Assembly: GCA_018780025.1 (NCBI GenBank)
Contig: JADMKH010000145.1
Location: 1 to 18,783, forward strand
DNA from: Thiobacillus sp.
Lineage (GTDB): Bacteria; Pseudomonadota; Gammaproteobacteria; Burkholderiales; Thiobacillaceae
Direction of reading: 5' to 3'
DNA length: 18,783 nucleotides
Both the position numbers and the translations under genes were made by a program. Shown here piece after piece: positions 1-6,619 of the stretch (positions are counted from its first letter, which is position 1; each line of letters begins with the position of its first letter). The notes beneath the pieces are model-generated. The model did no database searches. It was not told where the DNA came from and saw only the letters and a list, made by a program, of their open reading frames with translations.

Positions 1-61
1 GCGCCAATACTCAATCTTGGCTCGGGAATTTGTGCGTTAACCGGACACTACTGATAAATAC

Positions 62-901
62 ATGAACCTAATTGTTCAGGCTAAAGATATCCCCACGCCC
101 AGCCTCAAGCAACTGGCCAAACTCACCTCGGCCACGGCAATCGAAGCCATTTCATCCACCGCATTCAAGCTGGTGGCGGCCAACGAAAGCCGGCGTGACG
201 AAGTGGCTGCATTCTGCGACGCCCAGGCGCTCGACTGCGGCTGGGTACCGGCCGAACGCCGTATCACCGACTTCGGCCTGCTGGTGATGGACATGGATTC
301 GACCTTGATCACCATCGAGTGCATCGACGAAATCGCCGACATGCAGGGGCTGAAACCGCAGGTATCGACGATTACCGAGGCCGCCATGCGCGGTGAGATC
401 GACTTTGCGGAAAGTCTGCGCCGGCGGGTGTCCCTGCTGGCCGGGCTGGACGAATCCGCGCTGCAGCGGGTATACGACGAAAGGCTGCAACTCTCGCCAG
501 GCGCCGAGACGCTATTGGCGGCGGCCCGGGCGGCCGGGATCAAGACATTGCTTGTGTCGGGCGGTTTTACCTTCTTCACTGAACGGCTGAAACCCCGATT
601 GGGTCTCGACTACACAGCCGCCAACACGCTCGAAATCGTTGACGGAAAGCTGAGCGGGCGGGTGCTGGGAGACATCGTGGACGCCCAGGGCAAGGCCGAC
701 TGGCTTAATCGGGTACGGTCCGAGCTTGATCTCGCACCCGCACAGGTGATCGCCATGGGCGACGGTGCAAATGACCTGAAAATGATGGCCAAGGCCGGGG
801 TAAGCATTGCCTACCGTGCCAAGCCGGTGGTTCGTGGACAGGCCAGCCATGCACTAAACCAGGTGGGTCTGGACGGGATACTTCCCCTTCTGGGGCGCTA
901 A
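62..901 (+). CDS. serB: Phosphoserine phosphatase SerB
   Basis: Hydrolyses phosphoserine to serine, the last step of serine synthesis in the cytoplasm. The 279-residue product has all HAD-superfamily motifs. Motif I is DMDST with nucleophile Asp77 and acid/base Asp79. The substrate-binding MRGEIDF lies at 109-115. Motif II is SGG at 166-168, motif III is near Lys211, and motif IV is GDGAND (233-238) with metal-binding Asp234 and Asp238. The first ~70 residues form the small N-terminal extension seen in proteobacterial SerB. ATG at 62 gives the usual family length, although no strong ribosome-binding site precedes it and the 61 bases upstream hold no convincing promoter. The stop codon is shared with the -35 element of the flgM promoter. 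Function is near certain from the motifs. Confidence 0.96.
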   Translation: MNLIVQAKDIPTPSLKQLAKLTSATAIEAISSTAFKLVAANESRRDEVAAFCDAQALDCGWVPAERRITDFGLLVMDMDSTLITIECIDEIADMQGLKPQVSTITEAAMRGEIDFAESLRRRVSLLAGLDESALQRVYDERLQLSPGAETLLAAARAAGIKTLLVSGGFTFFTERLKPRLGLDYTAANTLEIVDGKLSGRVLGDIVDAQGKADWLNRVRSELDLAPAQVIAMGDGANDLKMMAKAGVSIAYRAKPVVRGQASHALNQVGLDGILPLLGR

Positions 902-925
902 AGAAATCCTCCGGAAAGCCGATAA
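899..925 (+). promoter_or_regulatory. Sigma-28 (FliA) promoter of flgM
   Basis: TAAA at 899-902 is followed after exactly 15 bases by GCCGATAA at 918-925, an exact match to the enterobacterial FliA consensus TAAA-N15-GCCGATAA. Transcription would start near 932, leaving a leader of about 48 bases before the flgM GTG. The -35 element is formed by the serB stop codon TAA plus the next base. Because FlgM inhibits FliA, this is the expected negative-feedback arrangement. Seen directly; activity is inferred. Confidence 0.85.
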
Positions 926-979
926 ACGATTGAGTACCCAATCCAGTCAAAGATCGTATAAACGCGCCCAGGATCCCCC

Positions 980-1288
980 GTGAAAATCGACAAACGCATC
1001 ACCCCTCCCGCCGCCTCCAAAGTTTCTGCCGCCAAGGGCAAGGGTGCAGGCAAGTCCTCCGCACCCACTTCGGGCGCAAGCGATTCACTAACCCTGACAG
1101 ATTCCAGCACCCGCATCCGCTCACTGGAATCCGACCTGGCTTCGGTCGACATTACCGATATCGGCAAAATTGAATCGGTCAAGGCCGCGCTCGCCGACGG
1201 CAGCTTTGCCGTCAATGCTGAAGTCGTGGCCGACCGTCTGATCGACCATACCAAGGAAACCCTGCGCAACCGCCCGCGCAAAAAATAA
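980..1288 (+). CDS. flgM: Anti-sigma-28 factor FlgM
   Basis: Cytoplasmic inhibitor of the flagellar sigma factor FliA, exported through the completed hook-basal body so that late flagellar genes switch on. The 102-residue product has a family-typical layout: a basic, low-complexity N-terminal half (Ala, Lys, Ser and Pro rich, 8-36) and a conserved C-terminal sigma-binding region at about 58-92. That region contains KIESVKAALADGSF and the following helix ending in VADRLI. The start is GTG at 980 with AGGA at 970-973, six bases upstream. A consensus sigma-28 promoter precedes it. No flgN, flgA or other flagellar gene is in the window, whereas flgM is commonly next to flgA/flgN, so this copy is isolated. 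Assignment rests on the C-terminal motif, size and promoter. Confidence 0.92.
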   Translation: MKIDKRITPPAASKVSAAKGKGAGKSSAPTSGASDSLTLTDSSTRIRSLESDLASVDITDIGKIESVKAALADGSFAVNAEVVADRLIDHTKETLRNRPRKK

Positions 1289-1384
1289 ATCGACTCCCAA
1301 CCACAACGCGCAAAAGCACACTGCGGGCAATACTGCGCAACGCGCCAGACAGCCTGCATGGCAATTTTCGGTTCGGCGATGGAA

Positions 1385-1415
1385 TAGAATCAAACCTCAA
1401 TTATTTTTCGAGGTT
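1385..1415 (+). promoter_or_regulatory. Candidate -10 and inverted repeat covering the RBS of the CopZ-like gene
   Basis: TAGAAT at 1385-1390 is a five-of-six match to a -10 box but has no clear -35. Just after it, AACCTC (1393-1398) is complementary to GAGGTT (1410-1415), and the second arm contains the GAGG ribosome-binding site of the gene starting at 1420. The loop is 11 bases and AT-rich. It could be an operator or a weak hairpin masking the RBS; neither is established. Confidence 0.35.
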
Positions 1416-1419
1416 CAGC

Positions 1420-1629
1420 ATGACCGAAATCACCTTGTCCGTAACCGGCATGACCTGCGGTGGCTGTGTCAACAGTGTGCAAAAAGTGCTCACCAGCCTG
1501 GCTGGCGTTCAAAGCGCCGAGGTCACCCTGAGCCTCGGCCAGGCCCGCGTAACATTTGACCCCTCAGTGATCGCGCGTGCTGCACTGGAACAAGCCGTTA
1601 TCGATGCAGGCTTTGGGATCGACAGCTGA
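1420..1629 (+). CDS. Heavy-metal-associated domain protein, CopZ-like copper chaperone
   Basis: A 69-residue single-domain protein made almost entirely of one HMA domain. The metal-binding loop GMTCGGC places Cys13 and Cys16 in a CxxC arrangement, as in CopZ and the N-terminal domains of CopA. The following helix (VNSVQKVLTSL), the strand pattern and length fit the ferredoxin-like fold. It probably binds Cu(I) in the cytoplasm and passes it to a copper ATPase or sensor. No copper ATPase or CueR-type regulator is in the window, so the partner is unknown, and a MerP-like mercury role is less likely because mer genes are absent. The start ATG has GAGG at 1410-1413, six bases upstream. It converges with the GGDEF-EAL gene, the stops being 11 bases apart with no clear terminator. 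Confidence 0.86.
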   Translation: MTEITLSVTGMTCGGCVNSVQKVLTSLAGVQSAEVTLSLGQARVTFDPSVIARAALEQAVIDAGFGIDS

Positions 1630-1640
1630 TCGTCCAGCCC

Positions 1641-3746
1641 CTACGCCTTCAGATAGGTAGACCCGCATAAAGTCTCCAGCGACTCAGGGCAATGCACCGC
1701 ATTGCCCTGCACAAAATCCACCCCGATTTGACGCAGAATGGCGAGGATTTCATCCGACTCGACATATTCAGCCACGGTTTTAAGTCCCATCTGATGGCCG
1801 ATGCGATGGACCGCCTCGACCATGGACCGATCAACGGGGTTGATGGCGATATCGCGCACAAAGGCACCGTCAATCTTGAGGAAATCCACTTTCAGATTCT
1901 TCAGATAGATGAATGACGACAACCCGCTGCCAAAGTCGTCAAGCGCAAAGCTGCAACCGAATTCACGCATGGCTTCGATAAATTCGTTGACTACACCAAG
2001 ATTGCCTATCGCCGCGGTCTCGGTAATCTCGAAGCATAAGTGCGGTCCCATAACAGGGTTTTCCTGCAGGTGCGCCAACAGTTTTTGGCGGAAGGCCGGC
2101 GCTTTCAGCGAGGCACCCGACAAGTTAACGGCAAACAGGCAATGCTGCGCCTGCCTGAAAGCCAGATAGCGCTTGCACAGCCGCAGTGTTTCCTCGATCA
2201 CCCAGCCATCCAGCGCAGGCATGATGGAGTAGCGCTCGGCTGCCGGGATAAACGCCATCGGCAAAATATCGCTGCCATCGTCGTCTTTCATCCGCAACAA
2301 CAACTCAACGTGACGCGTAGCGCCTGTTTCTCCGTCCGTTCTGCGGATTTCCTGCCAGGACAGACGCAGGCGATCCTCTTCCAAAGCCCGATGAATGCGC
2401 GTAACCCACTGGATTTCCCCGCGATGACGGGCCAGATCGATATCCCGAATTTCATACAGGTGAATCTGGTTGCGGCCGCGGTCCTTGGCCACATAACACG
2501 CTGCATCGGCGGCTGACAGCAGGTTCGCTGCCGTCCCGCTGTCGCGATTGATCGCCACCATGCCTACGCTCATGCCAACGGCAAAGATGCGGTCTTCCCA
2601 TTTGAAGCGGAAGCGCTGGACCTCGGCACGGAAGGTATCCGCCACTTCCAGTGCGTCCTTGATGCTGCAGTTTTCCAGCAACAGCGCGAACTCGTCGCCG
2701 CCCAGGCGGGCCAGCGTGTCGCGTTCGCGCAAGTTAGCTTTAAGCATCAGTGCCAGTTGCAACAGCAGTTCATCGCCCGCAGCATGGCCGCAGGTATCGT
2801 TGATGACCTTGAACTGATCAAGGTCCATATAACACAGGGCATGTTCACGGCCTTGCTGCAGCGCCGACAACAAGGTTCGCTCCAGGCGTTGCTCGAATTC
2901 GTGGCGATTGATCAAGCCGGTCAAGGCATCGTGGCTGGCCTGATACACCAGTCGCGCAGTGGCCTGGTCGATCTTTTCCTGCATCTGGTCCTGCATCGCC
3001 TGCAAATGTGCCGCCATGTGGTTGATACCGCGTTGCAGCATGCCCAACTCGGCTTGCCCGGTCTGCTCCACGCGCGCATCCAGGTGCCCTTCACCGATAC
3101 GACTGACGGTGTGGGTGAGGCCAAGGATCGGACGCGTGATCTGACGGCCTATGCGCCAGGCCAGGTAAAGACTGACGCTCAACCCCGCCAGCAAAATCAG
3201 CAAACTGCGCAGGATGGAATCGCGCTGGCTCTGGATGGTCGCACTGCGTGAAACCTCCAATCCGACCCATCCAATCAAACGAGCCGACTTTCCCGACTCG
3301 GCAGCCGGCGTATCCAGCATTTCATAATCATCGACCGCCACTTCAGTCCGGGTAATAGGCGCGTAATAAACCAGCCGGTTCGCGTATTCGATCATGTGAA
3401 TGCGGCCAGGGGACAACTTGGCATGCTCCGGGTCTATCCAGGTGCCTTGACCCACCTGAGCCAAACGCAAGCCATTATCGGTAAAGACGGCCACCCCCCG
3501 GATATCGGGTTCGATGGCGGCTTTTTCGAGCAGGGTCTGCAAGATCCTGATATTGCCCGATGCCACCCCATACTCGGCCGCTGGCGCCAGCTGACGCGCG
3601 ATGGCAACCGCACGGGTGCGCAAGGACTCATCAAGATCATCAATTTTTCCGCTGATTAACTGAAACAGCAGCAACATGCCCACGATCGCAACCGGCAACA
3701 CAGCCAGACCGATCACGCGACGCCGTATCCCCCATGATGCTGTCAT
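1641..3746 (-). CDS. Membrane GGDEF-EAL c-di-GMP signalling protein with periplasmic sensor and HAMP
   Basis: A 701-residue inner-membrane protein predicted to make and/or degrade cyclic di-GMP. In order: TM helix at ~10-32, periplasmic sensor at ~33-180, TM2 at ~181-198, HAMP at ~199-252, GGDEF domain at ~265-430 and EAL domain at ~445-690. The sensor begins with an AxxRQLAPAAEYGVxSGN-like segment reminiscent of YfiN/BarA-type sensors. The synthase motif is intact (GGDEF at 349-353) and an inhibitory RxxD site (RERD, 340-343) lies five residues before it. In the EAL domain the signature reads ELL (Glu481). The other metal and catalytic positions look present: Asn541, Glu573, Asp603-Asp604, Lys624, Glu660 and Gln680. 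Both activities are therefore possible. Its ATG overlaps the upstream stop as ATGA, so it is translationally coupled to the exported binding protein, a plausible periplasmic partner. Confidence 0.93.
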   Translation of the reverse strand: MTASWGIRRRVIGLAVLPVAIVGMLLLFQLISGKIDDLDESLRTRAVAIARQLAPAAEYGVASGNIRILQTLLEKAAIEPDIRGVAVFTDNGLRLAQVGQGTWIDPEHAKLSPGRIHMIEYANRLVYYAPITRTEVAVDDYEMLDTPAAESGKSARLIGWVGLEVSRSATIQSQRDSILRSLLILLAGLSVSLYLAWRIGRQITRPILGLTHTVSRIGEGHLDARVEQTGQAELGMLQRGINHMAAHLQAMQDQMQEKIDQATARLVYQASHDALTGLINRHEFEQRLERTLLSALQQGREHALCYMDLDQFKVINDTCGHAAGDELLLQLALMLKANLRERDTLARLGGDEFALLLENCSIKDALEVADTFRAEVQRFRFKWEDRIFAVGMSVGMVAINRDSGTAANLLSAADAACYVAKDRGRNQIHLYEIRDIDLARHRGEIQWVTRIHRALEEDRLRLSWQEIRRTDGETGATRHVELLLRMKDDDGSDILPMAFIPAAERYSIMPALDGWVIEETLRLCKRYLAFRQAQHCLFAVNLSGASLKAPAFRQKLLAHLQENPVMGPHLCFEITETAAIGNLGVVNEFIEAMREFGCSFALDDFGSGLSSFIYLKNLKVDFLKIDGAFVRDIAINPVDRSMVEAVHRIGHQMGLKTVAEYVESDEILAILRQIGVDFVQGNAVHCPESLETLCGSTYLKA

Positions 3747-4693
3747 TGCCGCACCTCTCCCAAACGCTTTTCCAGCTCATCCTCGGACGGCAACGAAAAG
3801 CCGAGCGAACGCGCTACCTGGTCATTGATTGACACTTCGAAGTACACGGGATGCGCGGGCGCAGGCAAACGCACCGTCGCGCCATTCAGCGCATTCCCCG
3901 TCCATTCCGCAGCCTGTCGGCCGATCTGGCTGGGGGTCGAATACAGTGAAACCAGCGCGCCTGCCCGCGTCATTGAGCGCGAATAACCCACCACCGGATC
4001 ACGGTAGCGGTAAGACGTCAAAAAAAGGCTTTGCGCGGTATTACGATTAAAAACCAGTGGATCGGGAATGGCCAACAACACATCGGCTTCACTCAACACC
4101 TGCTCAAGGGGCGCTATCAGTCGCTCATCTTCCGCCACCGTGGCATGTATCAGTCCAAGGCGCTGCAGCCTGAGTGCCTCTTCCAGTTCGTCCGCCAGCC
4201 CCGTTTGTTCCGCACTCAGCAACACACCCACTCGGTGTGCTTCCGGAAAGGCCAGCCGGATCAGCCTCGCCTGGCGGTCGAGTGGCTGGTCGAGGTAAAT
4301 GGCAGACACCGAACGGCGTCCGCCATCAGACAAACGGGCGCGTCCGACTTTGTTGTACCAAGCCCTTGGCACCAGTACCGCCAGCACGGGAGAACGGTTT
4401 GACAAAGTGGACAACCCATCGGCAGCGCGAACCCCCACTGCGACGATCAAGCGCGCCTCGTTCAATGAATTGGCGGCCAAGCCCTCCGCATAGGCCTGAC
4501 TAACTTCATGGCCCGCGGCTGCGAGCTGGGCGCGTACAACCTTGTAAACTTCTTGATATGGCATTGAGTCGTCGCTCATCACAATCGCCACTTGTGCTGC
4601 GACAGCCTGACCCGATACGCCTATCATGCAGGCGAACACCCAGCTTGCGATGCGCCGCAGACCCGTCCGCCTGAGTACCCACCAAGCTGTCAA
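3743..4693 (-). CDS. Exported ABC_sub_bind-family periplasmic binding protein
   Basis: A 316-residue protein with a signal peptide: basic Arg residues at 8-14, hydrophobic core at ~16-29, and likely cleavage after about residue 33 in AVAA. The mature part resembles the TrpX/ABC_sub_bind fold (PF04392-like). It shows alternating strands and helices, 'LIVAVGVRAADGL', 'HRVGVLLSAEQTGL' and 'DVLLAIPDPLVFN'-type segments, and no transmembrane helix after the signal. No permease or ATPase adjoins it. The partner gene is the GGDEF-EAL protein, overlapping by ATGA, so a sensory rather than transport role is inferred. The start is TTG at 4693, overlapping the dnaQ stop (TTGA), supported by AGGGG at 4700-4704, six bases upstream. 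The next internal Met would cut the signal peptide. The ligand is unknown. Confidence 0.8.
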   Translation of the reverse strand: MTAWWVLRRTGLRRIASWVFACMIGVSGQAVAAQVAIVMSDDSMPYQEVYKVVRAQLAAAGHEVSQAYAEGLAANSLNEARLIVAVGVRAADGLSTLSNRSPVLAVLVPRAWYNKVGRARLSDGGRRSVSAIYLDQPLDRQARLIRLAFPEAHRVGVLLSAEQTGLADELEEALRLQRLGLIHATVAEDERLIAPLEQVLSEADVLLAIPDPLVFNRNTAQSLFLTSYRYRDPVVGYSRSMTRAGALVSLYSTPSQIGRQAAEWTGNALNGATVRLPAPAHPVYFEVSINDQVARSLGFSLPSEDELEKRLGEVRQ

Positions 4694-5415
4694 TCGCTAC
4701 CCCTGCTGGGGGCCTGAAGCACATCCCGCCACAGACAGGTCCCTTTGCTCTCCTGGCTGATCGCCTCAAGCAGGGATGCATGCATCGACAATTCTTCTTC
4801 CGTAGCCTCCAGCAAAACCGGCTTGGGGCGCGTGCGTGCGGCCGCCTGATCCGCCTGTGCGCTGCGCGCTTCCAGTCCGATTGACAGGCTTTCCTGTCCA
4901 CGCGTTAACGCCAGATACACCGCTGCCAACAGCTCGCAGTCGAGCAAGGCGCCGTGCAGGGTGCGCGCTGCGTTGTCCACCGCATAACGTTTGCATAGCG
5001 CGTCCAGATTGTTGCGCTGGCCGGGATGAAGCGCCTTGGCCATGGCCAGGGTATCGGTCACGCAATCGCACCAGTTGGGCAACAGCGGCATGTCCAGCAG
5101 ACGCAGCTCCATATTGAGGAAACCGACGTCGAATGGCGCATTGTGAATAATGAGTTCGGCGTCCTGGATGAAGTCGACAAACTCACGCGCGATATCCCCA
5201 AAATGGGGTTTATCCTGCAAAAACTCGGGGGTGATGCCGTGCACGTGCATGGCACCGGCATCAATATCACGGTCGGGGTTCACATAGCGATGCAGATGAT
5301 TGCCGGTCAGGCGCCGATTGACCATTTCCACTGCGGCCACTTCGATAATGCGATGACCCGAATTGGGATCGAGACCGGTGGTTTCGGTGTCGAGTATGAT
5401 TTGTCGCGTGGCCAT
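4690..5415 (-). CDS. dnaQ: DNA polymerase III epsilon subunit (3'-5' proofreading exonuclease) DnaQ
   Basis: Proofreading exonuclease of the replicative polymerase core. All DEDDh residues are visible in the 241-residue product: Asp9 and Glu11 in LDTETTG (Exo I), Asp96 in HNAPFDVGFL (Exo II), and His154 and Asp159 in HGALLDCELL (Exo III). Residues past ~180 form the flexible linker and C-terminal segment that contacts the alpha subunit. ATG at 5415 was chosen over an upstream in-frame codon (to 5490) because the conserved fold begins at MATRQIILDTE and the rnhA stop ends one base before it. The longer form would encroach on rnhA with unrelated sequence. It lies downstream of rnhA in one operon; E. 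coli has the two genes adjacent but divergent. It overlaps the next gene by four bases. Confidence 0.97.
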   Translation of the reverse strand: MATRQIILDTETTGLDPNSGHRIIEVAAVEMVNRRLTGNHLHRYVNPDRDIDAGAMHVHGITPEFLQDKPHFGDIAREFVDFIQDAELIIHNAPFDVGFLNMELRLLDMPLLPNWCDCVTDTLAMAKALHPGQRNNLDALCKRYAVDNAARTLHGALLDCELLAAVYLALTRGQESLSIGLEARSAQADQAAARTRPKPVLLEATEEELSMHASLLEAISQESKGTCLWRDVLQAPSRGSD

Positions 5416-5416
5416 A

Positions 5417-5863
5417 TCAGTTTTGGTTCGCCTGTAGCACACCCTGATTGGCCAGCGCGTCGGCGCGCTCGTTTTCCGGATGGCCCGCATGGCCCTTGAC
5501 CCACTTCCATTTAATGCTGTGCAACTGGCTCAAAGCATCCAGTTGCAGCCATAAATCCTGATTCTTGACCGGCTTGCCATCGGCGGTGCGCCAATTGCGT
5601 TTTTTCCAGCCGGCCATCCATTCACTGATGCCTTTCTGCACATACTGGGAGTCGGTGTGAACCTCGATGGTAGACGGCCGCTTCAACGATTCCAGCGCAC
5701 GTATCACTGCCGTCATTTCCATGCGGTTGTTGGTGGTATTGGCTTCTCCGCCGCAGATTTCCTTGCTGTGCCCGCTCGACACCAGCAAGGCACCCCAGCC
5801 GCCTGCACCAGGATTGCCCTTGCAGGCGCCATCGCTGTAAATATAGATAGTGTCAGCGTTCAC
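5417..5863 (-). CDS. rnhA: Ribonuclease HI
   Basis: Cleaves the RNA strand of RNA-DNA hybrids, removing primers and R-loops. The 148-residue length is normal for type HI. The four catalytic acids are present: Asp11 in SDGACKGNPG, Glu49 in NNRMEM, Asp71 in HTDSQYV and Asp135 in NERADALAN, with the assisting His125 in KGHAGH. The basic handle region (GWKKRNWRT) that binds hybrid is also intact. The start is GTG at 5863, the only start that keeps the first strand and Asp11. It overlaps the end of the upstream methyltransferase gene by 11 bases, so it is co-transcribed with it. dnaQ follows after one base. Confidence 0.97.
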   Translation of the reverse strand: MNADTIYIYSDGACKGNPGAGGWGALLVSSGHSKEICGGEANTTNNRMEMTAVIRALESLKRPSTIEVHTDSQYVQKGISEWMAGWKKRNWRTADGKPVKNQDLWLQLDALSQLHSIKWKWVKGHAGHPENERADALANQGVLQANQN

Positions 5864-6596
5864 GTCGTACTCGATACTGTTTTAGATTAATGACTTTGGC
5901 TGCGGGTGATAACAAACGTTGCGTCACCGGCGTTTTCCACTGCGGCAGGATAACGTTCATTCCATGCACGCGCTTCACTGCCTGCAAAAAATACACCCCG
6001 CCACCCATGGCCCACCAGCGATCCCCCGCCGGCTCCATGAAACGCAGGCGCCGCAGCCAGTTTTCCCGGTTGATCGGCGGGCGGTAACAACACATGCTGC
6101 CCGCCGCCACTTCGAGGCCAAGCAACACCATCCAGTCTTTCACCCGCGAGATATTCAAGAAACTGCCATTCCACGGGTAGCCACGTTCTCCCCCTTGCAA
6201 CGTACGCGTCAGCCCCCACAAGCTGCGCGGATTAAACCCCGCCATCACCAGACGGCCTTCCGGGCGCAACACCCGCTCGGCCTCGCGCAGCACCTGATGC
6301 GGATGCGCACTGAACTCAAGCACATGCGGCAATAGCAGCAAGTCAAGCGACTGGCTCTCGAACGGCAAGAACATGGGGTCGGCCCGCACCCCGGCAGTCG
6401 GCGCCGCGGCACAGGTCACGCGCAGCGGAATCCGGCTGTTGCGCAGAAAATCGATCTGCGGCAGCCCGACCTGAACCGAATTAAACCCGAACACATCCGA
6501 GACGGCATGATCGAAATAGCGTTGTTCGCGATACAGCACATGCTGACCGAGCGGGGTTTCAAACCAATCTGCCTCCAGCCTGGATACCATAGTCAT
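5853..6596 (-). CDS. YafS-like class I SAM methyltransferase-fold protein
   Basis: A 247-residue protein related to E. coli YafS, which also sits between gloB and rnhA. The post-I part of a Methyltransf_11 domain is clear: LPFESQSLDLLLLPHVLEF, then LREAERVLRPEGRLVMAGFNPRSLWG, matching motifs II-III and the GFNP segment of YafS as I remember it. Motif I is degenerate: no D/ExGxGxG is visible in the first 90 residues, and a QVGLPQIDFL stretch stands in its place. Substrate and even activity are unknown. The start is set at ATG 6596 because GGAGG (6605-6609) lies eight bases before it. An ATG at 6611 is in frame but has no properly spaced site. First gene of the rnhA-dnaQ operon and divergent from gloB. 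Confidence 0.86.
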   Translation of the reverse strand: MTMVSRLEADWFETPLGQHVLYREQRYFDHAVSDVFGFNSVQVGLPQIDFLRNSRIPLRVTCAAAPTAGVRADPMFLPFESQSLDLLLLPHVLEFSAHPHQVLREAERVLRPEGRLVMAGFNPRSLWGLTRTLQGGERGYPWNGSFLNISRVKDWMVLLGLEVAAGSMCCYRPPINRENWLRRLRFMEPAGDRWWAMGGGVYFLQAVKRVHGMNVILPQWKTPVTQRLLSPAAKVINLKQYRVRRER

Positions 6597-6604
6597 TCTT
6601 TCTG

Positions 6605-6609
6605 CCTCC
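6605..6609 (-). promoter_or_regulatory. Ribosome-binding site deciding the methyltransferase start
   Basis: GGAGG on the minus strand, eight bases before ATG 6596. It falls inside the longer in-frame reading that begins at 6611, which argues for the shorter protein. Confidence 0.65.
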
Positions 6610-6619
6610 ATGCCCCACC

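Noticed and set aside
30..58. TTGTGC-17-GATAAA as a serB promoter
   Set aside because: Only three and four matches of six, and it would start transcription at or inside the ATG; not convincing without data.
76..579. A 167-codon frame on the minus strand within serB
   Set aside because: Ser/Ala/Arg-rich shadow of serB with no domain; serB motifs are complete on the other strand.
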